Shown: piece by piece, positions 23,952 to 34,726 of the stretch
How positions within the stretch are numbered: position 1 is the first letter of the stretch
Layout: every line of letters begins with the position of its first letter
Source: Piper betle
Taxonomy: Eukaryota > Streptophyta > Magnoliopsida > Piperales > Piperaceae
Direction: 5' to 3'
DNA length: 64,000 bases
Assembly (NCBI GenBank): GCA_033002965.1
Contig: JAURVB010014718.1
Location: 25,250 to 89,249 of the forward strand
Program-made: the position numbers and the translations under genes
Notes under the pieces: generated by a model
Seen by the model: only the letters and a program-made list of their open reading frames with translations
Database searches by the model: none
Told to the model about the DNA's origin: nothing

Positions 23952-25499
23952 CACCCCCAAACTTAAACTTTTGCGCGTCCCGAGCAAAATATCATAACCA
24001 ACAAAATTTTACTACACAAAAAATACTTAGTCCCTATTATATTCTCATATGATTCTTAATCAAACTATCAAGAGACAACAAGATGTCAATCAAATTAGAA
24101 ATTCCCTTTCATTAATCACAACGAAAAGAAAGCTCTATGTGTATGTGTGATAGTCCACTGGCTTATCATTCTCATCTACAACGAAGAGAATACAATCAAG
24201 CACATGCTTAAATATGTTCACCTTTCGCTCCCATCTCCACTAATGTAGGCAATGCCAAATTAATGGAATCAATAGGTCTTTATAGGTTGTAACAGGGCCA
24301 GGGGCTAGGGACCAAAAATAGAATAGACAAGATAGAAAAATCAGAGGCTAATATGCACCCTAGAATTAAAAATCCTTTCTAAATCTTAACATACATGATT
24401 AGCAAATCCCCAAACACCGTATCAATATGACACAAACTTCCTTAAATGTAGTATCGACTTGACCCAATATAAGAATTAACTTTGCTTTGATTTTCCATTG
24501 ACTACCTGCTACTTTTTCTTTTTTCTTTTTATTTTAAACCAGTGGAAGACTATTGCTTCATCTTGTGTTTACTGGTGGAGGATCATTGCCTCATCTTTTT
24601 CTTTTCTTCTTTTTTTTTCTTCTCTTTTTTTTTACAAAGCAAAGTTCCAGGAAAGTCCACACAATCTACTCAATCACCACTCTATAACATGCAATGCCTT
24701 CCCCCTATACTACTCAAAGTTTCATCCCTGTTAGAATTTAGAACGATTTCAAAATACTAGGGTGCTAGGACTCAAGCAGCAAGATATATTTTCAATAAAA
24801 AAGCCAAGGCTAAAATAAGGATAATCAAACAAATATGTATAATAAAGGCCATGAAATTGTGTACAGAGGATAATTCATATTAGGTAGGCTTGAAGAAAGG
24901 CCCAGACTCATCAAAGAGAAATGCCTATATCATTTTCCATCAAAATGGCAAACCAAATATTTCGCCTCGAAAGTCGCTAGGGCAAATTCTAAAAGTCATG
25001 ACCATCATGTACAATCCTTATTGCAAAACATTCATTGAAATCATCTAAACCAAAGGATTGTGAAAATAATATAAGGTAGAGAACCAACTCTCAAATGCAA
25101 TCTTTTACTCAGTTCATCCCTCATATCAATTAATCAAGTTTTCCCAAGAAAGGTAAGACTAATTCACATGTATCTATCATTGAACCAAGAGACTAAAATA
25201 CCATTACATAATAAAATTTTTATACTAAACTATACATATATATATGTATATCTAAATCTAAATATGAGTCGAGCATGAACAATATGCATAAAATTAAGGC
25301 ATCACCCCCAAACTTAAACTAAGCATTGTCCTCAAAAATAAAAATAAGGAGAAAGAAGTGAAAGAGAACTCCCTCATATCAATTAGTCGGTGGATGATTA
25401 TCATGAATAATTGAATTTGCACTTGACCCATTCTTGGGTTGCCTCCCAAGAAGCGCTTGGTTTAACGTCTACAGCCAGACGCCAAGTTCTCATTCTTTA

Positions 25500-26045
25500 T
25501 TTAATGTGATGGAGGACTTCCAAAGTTGCTCCCCTTCATAGTAGTGTTTCAGTCTACTTCCATTGACTTTAAATGATCGATCCCCATGCTCAGTCCTAAT
25601 TTCAATTGCACCATGTGGAAAAAACTTCTGTCCAGGAGAAAATGACTAGCAACCACACCAGATGCCATGTTTGTCTGCTATAGTCCAAGCAATAGCTGAC
25701 TTGTGATCTTTTAGTATTTTAATCAACTTCTCTTTGTACAATATAGTTAGCACTGAAGATATAATAATAGGAAGAGTGTCATCAAGCCCTAAGAAAATAT
25801 ACCTGAGATGTTTTGGAAGTTGCTTTAGCTCTAAAATACGTGGTACTTCAATTGATGGCAGCAATTTGTGGAATGGTAGATCTGAGGTTTCCATAACTTT
25901 GAATTGTTGAGGCAAAATGGGTTGTGAATCTAATACTTTAACCATCTCATCCACATCAATATCTTCATCACAAAGAGAATTTATGGATTTATGTAATGAA
26001 TTACTAAACTGATCCCCTTTGCATCCGAGTAAGCTAACCAATGTA
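25500..26045 (-). pseudogene. pol remnant of Tat/Athila-type element (deleted)
   Basis: Reading leftward, the frame 26,041-25,646 gives a linker and the conserved start of the RT region (PRILELKQLPKHLRYIFLGL, then an 'HKSAIAWTIADKHGI' stretch). In a complete element the RT palm would follow. Instead the sequence continues at about 25,635 with a 'PGQKFFPHGAIEIRT' and 'FKVNGSRLKHYYEG' segment, the extreme C-terminal tail of gypsy integrase polyproteins. So RT, RNase H and integrase cores were removed by a deletion with its junction near 25,640. Confidence 0.85.
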
Positions 26046-26700
26046 TTGAGTTCATTTTCGTTATTTGGTTTTTCATCTTTTTCTTAACTTTATTGGGTTG
26101 AGCTGGTTCTTGTAAAGTAATACCACTCCGGGTTGTTATAGCTTTGCAATGCTCTTGACCATCATTCCTTGGTTGTTCTGGTTGGCTAGGAAGTACACCC
26201 TTGGGTCGCTCACTAGGTTCCTTGTTTAATTGCACCATAACTTGTTGCATAAACTGTTGTTGTTGTTGTTGCTGATTCTGCATGAATTGTTGCATAGTTT
26301 GTTGCATCGTTTGTTGCATGGAATTGAACATTTGGATCAAATCCGGTTGTTGTGGTTGTTGCTGAAAAAAAGTGAAGGGGGTTGATAATGTTGTGATGGT
26401 GGTGGTGGATTATTGGGGACAGCAACCGATTGTGAAGAATTATTTCATGAAAAATTGGGGTTATTGCACCAGCCCGCATTGTAGGTGTTGGAATAGGGAT
26501 TGTTGTTCCAATTAATGTTGTCCACGCAATTAACTTGATCTGTTGCACATTGACCTGTAAAATGTCCTTGTCCACACCATTCACACCTTGGTTCCACAAC
26601 CTTAACTTGTCTCTGTATGTTAAGAATTTGAACTTCATTAGTTCAAGCACTGACCTGAGTAGATAAAGTAGTAAGTGCATCTAATTCTAAAACTCTGGTA
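26046..26700 (-). pseudogene. gag remnant with zinc knuckle and Gln-rich tract
   Basis: Minus-strand frames give a CEWCGQGHFTGQC zinc knuckle (Cys-x2-Cys-x3-His-x4-Cys, around 26,550-26,590). A low-complexity Asn/Pro/His region, a long Gln/Met-rich tract encoded by CAA/ATG repeats (26,220-26,330) and the KAITTRSG motif (about 26,120-26,145) follow. At least two frame changes separate these parts. KAITTRSG is a recurrent motif in Athila/Tat gag-pol linkers. Confidence 0.85.
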
Positions 26701-26964
26701 GTCCTCCATGAATGCATGGCTTCTTCCTCAATTGGTTCTTATGCTCTTCTTCCAGCGGTTTCTCAAGTCCTTTCAATCTTTAAATCACAAGAAGACAAGG
26801 GTGACCGAACTAATAAACAAATGATAATAAATAATAGCAAGGAAGAAGATAATGATATATTTTATTCTTTTCCTTTTTTAAAAAAATATAATCAGACACT
26901 AAAATCTAAAGATAAAAGAAAACTCTCAAAATTCTAATCCTAAATTAACTTAGAAAATTCAGTC

Positions 26965-26982
26965 TCCCCGGCAACGGTGCCA
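26965..26982 (-). other. Primer binding site, tRNA-Asp type
   Basis: On the minus strand, TGGCACCGTTGCCGGGGA lies 6 bases from the end of the right-hand LTR. It matches the tRNA-Asp-complementary primer site (TGGCGCCGTTGCCGGGGA) of Athila/Tat elements with one difference. It fixes the element's orientation as minus. Confidence 0.9.
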
Positions 26983-26988
26983 AAATCT

Positions 26989-28141
26989 TGTTAGACTATT
27001 TTCAATAACGTGCAAGTATACATGGTCGAAACAAGTAGTATAATGATAAAATCGAATATCATCCCACAGGGAGATGAATTTCCTTAAATTAATTAAAGAA
27101 AATAAAATGAAGAATAAAGCAAAAACAATTGACTTTAATAAATCTAATTAATAACTTTAAATTTAAAAAAAGTTATAATAATAAAACTCGTTCTAGAGTC
27201 GAATTTCCCTTAATATTAATTTAATCTTCATCATATCTTACTCTTATCTTTTATTCCCTCGGATTGTCGATCTAGGATAATTATATGACATGGTGGCTCC
27301 CGCTCCTTCATGCTTCTATTATTTTGTCTCAATTTCTACTTCCCGGTGATAATTGATTAATCAACAAAATAACACATTAAGAATTGCCTTACAACCGCAT
27401 ACGGTGTTGTGTATCTTCCGACCACAACGACAAACAAGTCAAAAGACTCGTCGTATGATGAATTATCAATGACTAATCTAATTAATTTCTCCCGAAATCT
27501 AATTAAACCTCATGATCTAAGAAATAGGTGATCAATCTACTCTTAGGATTAAGAACATGACAATTTAAACAATCCGATTGAATAAAAGAATAAGAGCTGA
27601 ACTGAATTCAATTAAATCATGTTAAGTTTCATTCTTCTCTAGAATGAAATATAAGACTACTCCATAATAAAAATAGAAAATATTATAAAGAAGGAACTAA
27701 TTTTTATTATAAAAGAAAAAGAATTACAAAAACTAAAACTACTACTTCTACTACACTCCGAAGCCAAGAGATGAGATATGATCAACAACAAATGACCACC
27801 CCTTTATATAGAAGTGGAGATACAAGAATTCGAAGAGGGTGTTCACAAGTCGACGTAATCTAATTAATTATAATGTCCCTTTAAGTTTCCAACTGTTCGA
27901 CTCCATTGAACACCATACATTGTAGCCATTGGGTGGCGCCAAGTGTCATGACCAATCAATTCCAAAGCTTAATTTATTTATCTTTTTCTGCATTAAAACA
28001 TCAAAGTTAAGCATATATAATAAAATATTAATTAACTAAAAAAATAAAGTAAAATATTACTTAATTAATAATGTTTACACTCGGGAAGTACAAATTATAT
28101 TAAAAATATGGGTAAATATTATATATTTTAAACGCTTAATA
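26989..28141 (-). repeat. 5' LTR of the Tat/Athila-type element (right copy)
   Basis: 1,153 bp, near-identical to 22,797-23,951 with only scattered substitutions and single-base indels. The outer terminus reads TTAATA instead of TTAACA, so the canonical CA end has one substitution. Followed directly by the GTTAT target duplication. Confidence 0.92.
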
Positions 28142-28146
28142 GTTAT

Positions 28147-29497
28147 CCAATCTCTATCTAAATATATGATTGTTTATATCAATATTTTTTAAAATATTAA
28201 AAATAATAATTTTTTAATGATTTTTTCTCCCATTTTATGTTAAATTTTGTATTTTTTAGCTTCTATATCTGATTAAATTAGCTACGAATTTAACATATTT
28301 GCATCATATACATATTTGGTAAATAAAACACATATGATATTCAAATTTGGTTGAGTTTGAATTCAAATATTCAAATTCACATCTGATACAGATATTGGTC
28401 ATATTTGACCCAAACCCATCCCTCGCTATGTTAGGACATACACATACATACTTTAAAACCCCAACTTCAAATTAAGTATTTAACCACTTATTTCACTCAA
28501 GTGTAGGCTAGTCTTGGTTCGATTCAATTTTTAGACCATGAATATATAGCCTAGATGGCTATATAAACATATTATAAAGATTGTATATGTCTGATATATA
28601 AATGATAGTTTCCGTGATATTTCAGTTATGTTACAATAAAGTATGAGTTATCACCGTATACTCGAGGTATAAAAATTATTTTTTATTTTAGCTTCAAGGT
28701 TTTATGGTTAGATTTAAGTCATTGCAACGTGTAGTATTTGTTTGGGCTTTTTAAGGTATCCCTTTTGCTTGCATTTTAGGAAGTTTTGACTACCATACTA
28801 TTCATGCGGGCCCAGTTTGATTTGAGTCTCAGATCATCCCAGTTGAGGTTAGGGTTTCAAGGTTTATTTAGCTCCCTCGCCTCAATTTTTGTTTGGAAAG
28901 TCTCAGTTAGGCTTTAAGTCAATTTTGACTTTTATTAGTGTCAATCTGAGCTTTTTGGCTATATATATATACACACACACACACAAACTCTAGGTGGACC
29001 ACACTAGATCCCGCAATCAGTCTGACATCCGGATCGCACCACTTAACAAGATCCAAGCCATCTATGTCAGCCCGGGCAAAGTCGCCCACTTTGCAGGATT
29101 CTCCCCACATTTTCAACACTAGCACTGCCACCACTAGCCACCAGAACACTGCCATCATGTTGCCTTCATGGCCAGCTATCGACCCGAAACCCACCTCCAT
29201 CTCTGGCACTGCCATTGTCGCCGCTATTCATAGCGTTTTATTAACCTAATCCCACCGCCGCTGCAACCTTTAGGGCCATGTTTTAGCGCCGGCAAACCAC
29301 CTCCAGCTGAGGTGATCACCCCAATCGAATCCCTTCACCCTGTCTGAGCTTTTGAGACCAGCCACAACCCTCGTTGTGGCCGCTATCGCCACCGGTGACG
29401 TCTCCATTCCCAACAGCATTACAATCACTTAGAGCCCATTTTTCGGCCAACCGGCGGCCAGACTCTATCAATCACTACCATTATCTCACTCGTCCTT
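28147..29497. other. Intergenic DNA with TA/CA microsatellite and GC-rich tail
   Basis: 28,147-28,960 is AT-rich with no gene seen. A compound (TA)n(CA)n tract lies at about 28,961-28,986. From 29,000 to 29,490 the DNA is GC-richer and opens short ORFs on both strands, but none shows a known domain. The TRIM insertion splits this GC-rich block, which continues to about 30,300. Confidence 0.45.
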
Positions 29498-30034
29498 TGT
29501 GAGATCCCTCAACTTAGTCCCACATCTAATACCTACTGGGAGAAGATCCTGTTTATAAGTGAGAATGGACTAGAGATCTGTAACTTCCGGGGTACCTATT
29601 TTAATGAAATGACTTAGCCCATTACGTTGCACTTTGGGCTGGGTTGTTACAAATGGTATCAGAGCCGACCTGGTTCCGTGTTAGATGGTGGGATGGACTA
29701 GGGACGTTGGTTAGGCTGCCGGTCACGAGCCAAAAAAGGTCGTGGACTGGGGTTAGCAACGGGCCAAGACTAGAAACGTTGGCTAGGCTGCTGGTCACGA
29801 GCTAAAAAGGACGTGGGCTGGGGCTAGCAACGGGCCAAGAATAGGCATTTCGGGGACGAAATTTCCTAAGGTGGGTGGATTGTAAGATCCCTCAACTTAG
29901 TCCCACATCTAATACCTACTGGGAGAAGATCCTGTTTATAAGTGGGAATGGACTAGAGATCTTAAACTTTCGGGGTACCCATTTTAAAGAAATGACTTAG
30001 CCCATTACGTTGTACTTTGGGCTGGGTCGTTACA
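29498..30034 (+). mobile_element. TRIM (terminal-repeat retrotransposon in miniature), complete
   Basis: A 537-bp element with two 154-bp LTRs (29,498-29,651 and 29,881-30,034; TGTGAGATCCC.../TGTAAGATCCC... to GTTACA, about ten differences by eye). There is a tRNA-Met-type primer site at 29,654-29,666, a purine-rich AAGGTGGGTGGA tract just before the 3' LTR, and a perfect 5-bp target duplication TCCTT (29,493-29,497 and 30,035-30,039). The 230-bp interior has no ORF but contains two tandem copies of an approximately 73-bp unit (29,695 and 29,768). Movement must depend on enzymes supplied in trans. Confidence 0.95.
29654..29666 (+). other. Primer binding site of TRIM (tRNA-iMet type)
   Basis: TGGTATCAGAGCC, two bases after the 5' LTR, complementary to the 3' end of plant initiator tRNA-Met. 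Confidence 0.93.
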
Positions 30035-30039
30035 TCCTT

Positions 30040-31143
30040 CCCTCTGTCAAACTCGACCGACGGCAGTCTCCATTGTGCCGCCATTAGTGTTTTCCAAAGA
30101 TAGGCATCAACAGTCTCCATCATGCTAGTTTCCCCATGTTCGCGTCGGCATGCCCACAACCATGTTTGCCCAGCCCGAGCCTTGTTTGTTTGTCTGTGCC
30201 CATGTCGTGTCCATTGAGTCCTGTCTAACCCAGCCAATAGCTAACACGGACCGCGTTGATCTGGCCCGACTTAGTCCAACTTGGCCCAGTTGACTCGACA
30301 ACTTATTGTGGTCGATTTTTGCCCATTCTCATCATTTTTTGACTATTTATAGTAATTTAGGCTACCTGTATTAGTTTATATGTATATTCATATTATTTGA
30401 CATATTTTGATGTTACGAGTGGCTTTTTATTTATTATTTATTTATTTATTATTATTTATTTCATGTTATTTATATATTTATTGATTATGATGCATGCTTG
30501 TATGATTACTTAGTAGTATTGATGATATATTTACTTATTAATATTAATCACATTTATGTTTATCAAATCTTATTTAATTATTTACTCGCACATGTATTAT
30601 CATTTACTTGTGTTTAGATGTATTTATATATTTGATAATTATATTGTTACTATTCATGCTTAATGGCTATTAATTATTTATTCATTTATTTATTTACTAG
30701 ATTATTTATTTATTTATTTATTTACTAAGGCGTGTATGTATTAATATGTACTCAAATTTAGTTGTAAAATTATATAGTGTTATTTATATTATTATTATTA
30801 TTATTCTTGATTCATGTATTATTTATTTATTTATCATTCTTTTATTGATACCTAAGTTATTTAGTTAATTATTCATTCACTGCTTATTTAATTATTAATT
30901 GTTTTTTTGCCTATTTATTTTCATACATGTTTAGCTATCATTTATTGTTGTTGTGATGTTTACACATGCATCTAATATTTTAGTTTATTATTCTTTTATT
31001 TACTTGACTTGTTTTATTTATTTGTTTGTTTATTGTTTACCATGTCTCGATTTGCATGTTGAGTGTTTGTTTGTTGATTTGTTTGGTGTTGTTTATTGTT
31101 GTTGTTATTGTTAATGTGAGCACACACCATGACAATGCATCAT
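30040..31143. other. Intergenic DNA, long A/T-rich cryptic simple repeats
   Basis: 30,040-30,310 is the remainder of the GC-richer block. 30,360-31,120 is dominated by degenerate TATTTATT/ATTATT motifs, a cryptically simple region with no gene. Confidence 0.55.
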
Positions 31144-32291
31144 TGTTAGACTAATTTTAATGACGTGCAAGTATACACGGTCGAAACAAGTAATATAATG
31201 ATAAATCCAAGTATCGTCCCACAGGGAGATGAATTTCCTATAATTAATTAAAGAACATAAAATGAAGAACAAAACAAAAATAACAAACTTAACTAATTCT
31301 ATGTAATAACTTTAAATTAAAAGCGATATTAAAATTATAAAACTCGTTCTAGAGTCGAATTTCCCTTAATATGAATTTAATCTTCATCATATCTTACTCT
31401 TATCTTTTATTCCCTCGGATTGTCGATCTAGGATAATTATATGACATGGTGGCTCCCGCTCCTTCATGCTTCTATTATTTTGCCTCAATTTCTACCTCCG
31501 CGTGATAATTGATTAATCAACAAAATAATGCATTAAGAATTGCCTTACAATCGCATACGGTGTTGTGTATCTCCCGACCACAACGACAAACAAGTCAAAA
31601 GACTTGTCGTATGATGAACTACCAATGACTAATCTAATTAATTTCTCCCGAAATCTAATTAAACCCCATGATCTAAGAAATAGGTGATCAATCTATTCTT
31701 AGCATTAAGAATATGATAATTCAAACAATACGATTGAATAAAAGAGTAAAAGCTTGAAATAAATTTAATGTTAAGTTCCATTCTTCTCTAGAATGAAATA
31801 TAAGACTACTCCATACTAAAAATAGAAAACATTATAAAGAAGAAATTAATTTTATTATAAAAGAAAAATAAATTACAAAAACTAAAACTACTACTTTCGC
31901 TACACTCCAAAGCCAAGAGATGAGATATGATCAACAACAAATGACCACCCTTTTATATAGAAGTGGAGATACAAGAATTCAAAGAGGGTGTTCACAAATC
32001 GACGTAATCTAATTAATTATAATGTCCCTTTAAGTTTCCAACTGTTCGACTCCATTGAACACCATGAATTATAGCCATTGGGTGGGGCCAAGTGTCATGA
32101 CCAATAAAATCCAAAGCTTAATTTATTCATCTTTTTCTGCATTGAAATACCAAAATTAAGTATAAATAATAAAATATTAATTAACTAAAAAAATAAAGTA
32201 AAATATTACGTAATTAATAATGTTTATACCCGGAAACTACAAAATCATATTAAAAACATAGATAAATATTATATATTTTAAACGTTTAACA
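31144..32291 (-). mobile_element. Solo LTR of the Tat/Athila-type family
   Basis: 1,148 bp, TGTTAGACTAATT to GTTTAACA in plus orientation. It is collinear with the LTRs at 22,797 and 26,989 but more diverged. A perfect 5-bp target duplication ATCAT flanks it (31,139-31,143 and 32,292-32,296), and no internal sequence is attached. Product of LTR-LTR recombination of an older insertion of the same family. Confidence 0.93.
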
Positions 32292-32329
32292 ATCATATAG
32301 AATTATCATTCTTTTACTTAGCAGTGGGT

Positions 32330-33722
32330 TCTGATGTAGGTTTTGGAGTCCGAACTCACTGTAAATATGTCGTCACGCTTGAAGCTTAGATCTCAAGTTT
32401 GTTGGGACCTTTCTTAGCTTTATCGTTCTACTATATCATGGATTTAATTTTTTAATCGTAGGATGTATTAAGTAACTGTTTTATTGGACCCCCACTTAAT
32501 ACGAGTTATCTAAACGTAGTTTATTTTCGTGATTAATAACCCTCGAGAATGAGATCCCCCATGTTGTTTTCGAACTTAGCTTTACCTCTCGTTGCCTTCA
32601 TGCCCACTTGTATGATTCTCTTTCTAACCCTATATATAGTTTTCATCAAATTTTAGTGAGTTGAGAGTTGGTGAACTTGACCTTATATATATCATGAGCG
32701 GGCACATGCATAGGTCACAATGGGGTCTAGATTAGTGAGAGAGATGTTTCATTCCCTAGAGATCCTGATATCTTTACGTCTTGAGCTTCCTCACACCCAA
32801 AGAGGTGTGAAGTAGACGGGCACTGTTGTGCATGTCTAGACTTGTGATATCAAAGGGTACTAAAGGTGATTGCTTAAGAGTATTCGACATTTATATTCTG
32901 GGCTAGGAGTTATATTGAGGCATGGAGAGGGCTTAGGAATGTTTTTTTTTGAAAGTGAGACTAGTTATTGCCGAAAGAGTCATTTGCCGAGAGTGGTACA
33001 ACACCAGTTTAGTTCAGGATGCTATCTACTCTACAACTTAATGGATCCTCAGGAGATTCCCTTCGAGTGTTCCTATGGAGTTATATATTGGTTTTCCTTC
33101 TTTGTGGAAGTCAAATTCCACTTGCGAGTTTGTATTAATTATTTTTCAGGCCAATAAAACTTGTTACTGATAATTTTTATATTATATGTAGGTCTTGTGT
33201 TCTTGTGTGTTGGGTTGGCTTGGTGGAAGGACATATTGTTGCTACGCACACTTGTGCTTAGTACGTTGTTTTTTGCTTTCATACTTTTATTTGTGTTTGA
33301 TGTGTGCTCATGTATACCTATTCAATATATTGTGATGTATGCTCTAACCATCTTATCTATCAATGGATCAGACATGATATTAGGTCTCTTGATGGGGCGC
33401 TCAAATTTTAGTTTTAGTAGATATTCTAATGTATTTATTTCCTTATTTTATTTATTTATATTTTGTTCTTGTTTCGTGTTGAGTGTTCATATGTCATGTC
33501 ATTGGTCGTAACTTCTTATTAGGTTGTTGCACGTTTCATTCATCTTTTCACGTTGTGTATTAGTTGCGCATTTAATAGCATCTTCCTTTCTCGAAATGCC
33601 AAGAAGGTTGTTTCAGTTTCTTTCTCATTTGAGTCTTCCAGATTAAGTGATTTAGACATAATTTGACTTGATCATAAAAATTTTGATCCGATTGGTAGAT
33701 GAACTAGATTTAGGGCATTACA
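32330..33722 (-). mobile_element. Fragment of a Tekay/Del-like LTR, minus strand
   Basis: Read on the minus strand it begins TGTAATGCCCTAAATCTAG at 33,722. Its part at 32,690-32,870 aligns, inverted, with 10,060-10,260 of the solo LTR at 9,164. Shared landmarks are 'GCGGGCAC', 'GTTTCATTCCC', 'GATCCTGA', 'CATGTCTAGACTTG' and 'CAAAGGGTACTAAAGG'. The 3' half of the LTR is missing. The ORFs here are chance. Confidence 0.6.
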
Positions 33723-34016
33723 CATAAATGCACACACACACACAAAGGTAATCTTTTCAAAGCCTATTTTGATCTAGGTAGTTCGATTATAAGGACAGCC
33801 TATATCAAATCTTCAAAAAACAAAAAAATTGAGGGAATGGTGATGGTGGCCGATCTGACTGTTGGGGCCAAATCCAACCCATGGGGCAACTAGATCCGAT
33901 CCGCGACGGCCAAAATGACCACCCGAAATTTTAAAAAAAAAACCATTTTGTACCTACGGCCATTCCGATTGACAGCGGTGATATCCGGCTAGATTAATGC
34001 TAATTCATAGTAGACT

Positions 34017-34058
<42 letters not shown>

Positions 34059-34126
34059 GCTACCTTCGGCCCATATTAGATGGCCTAGATTTTTTTTTTA
34101 AAAAAAAGCTACTTCCTAGTGCTGTC
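33723..34126. other. Short repeats: (AC)n, TIR-like motif and (TA)n
   Basis: (AC)n at about 33,731-33,746. A motif ATCTAGGTAGTTCGATTATAAGGACAG at about 33,772 is related to those at 34,060-34,090 (inverted), 34,757 and 35,420 (inverted). A perfect (TA)n tract runs from about 34,020 to 34,054. No gene. Confidence 0.5.
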
Positions 34127-34460
34127 CATGCCGCGGCTACCACGGCCGCCGTCGCACTCGACCAAAGATTCGCCGGCAAAAAATTCATCAAGCGCTCTGC
34201 TCATCAGAACAAGCAACTCCAAAAACTCTACGATGAGGAGCGCTGCAAGCTCCAAGCCAAATCCCTCTACTCCACCATTGCCGCAACCCCCTCCACCACC
34301 GCAACCAACGCCACCACCGCCGCTTCCACCGCTCCACTGCTGCCGCCCCATTCGAGGAACGGCAGATCAACGACTTGGTGCTCCCCCAGACGGAGGTCAT
34401 TCGCCACCTCCACCTGCTCAAGCAACCCTTCACACTCTGATCGAGCACGGCTTCCTCTTC
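34127..34460 (+). pseudogene. Fragment resembling pre-mRNA splicing factor PRP18 N-terminus
   Basis: One frame (from about 34,142) reads ALDQRFAGKKFIKRSAHQNK and then KQLQKLYDEERCKLQAKS, like the basic helical N-terminus of plant PRP18. After a frameshift at about 34,345 a second frame reads EERQINDLVLPQTEVIRHLH followed by LLKQPFTL, resembling the PRP4/PRP18 motif of EVIRRLR..LKQPITLFGE type. A short DRARL at about 34,438-34,452, in the original frame, fits the following 'DDARL' block. The fragment lacks a start and the C-terminal domain and has no introns. It therefore looks like a captured or processed fragment. The 249-codon open frame covering it (34,119-34,868) is a different frame and not the ancestral protein. 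Confidence 0.55.
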
Positions 34461-34726
34461 AGCCCCCTCGACCATGCCAGCCTCTTCTCCGGCCCCCTCT
34501 TCAGTAATGCCCACAAGAAGCTCGCCATCCACCTGAGCTTCTCCCACAGTGGCCTGTGCTCCTTGAAGAACTCGCTCATCCGGGCGATCAAGAAAGCAAT
34601 CTCGAAGTCTGTCGCAGCCCCAACCCCCAAAGCTCCAATCCTGGCCAAGGATGACATGGTGATCGACCCCAAAAACCTCATTGTGAGCAGCACCATGGCT
34701 GCGGCGGCTACGAGCAGCACCATGGG
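34461..34726. other. GC-rich fragment of unknown gene origin
   Basis: High-GC sequence continuous with the PRP18-like fragment. It has open frames on both strands; the minus strand reads an MSEFFKEHRPLWEKLRWMAS stretch. I could not attach either strand to a known family. It may be a second captured exon fragment. Confidence 0.3.

Larger units (their letters stand above)
22797..28141 (-). mobile_element. Internally deleted Tat/Athila-type Ty3/gypsy LTR retrotransposon
   Basis: A complete insertion of 5,345 bp on the minus strand with two near-identical LTRs (about 1.15 kb), a 5-bp target duplication GTTAT, a tRNA-Asp-like primer binding site next to the right LTR, and a G-rich polypurine tract next to the left LTR. 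The interior of about 3 kb holds remnants of gag (with zinc knuckle) and only the two ends of pol, with protease-RT-RNase H-integrase mostly missing. The lineage call rests on the KAITTRSG motif, the 'LPKHLRYIFLGLDDTLPIII' motif and the tRNA-Asp primer site, features of the Athila/Tat group. It cannot move autonomously. The region 23,970-25,500 between the pol tail and the left LTR is non-coding in appearance. Confidence 0.92.

Noticed and set aside
32870..33511. 95- and 116-codon plus-strand ORFs, hydrophobic
   Set aside because: They lie in a degraded LTR with AT-rich hydrophobic-looking translations and no start context or homology.
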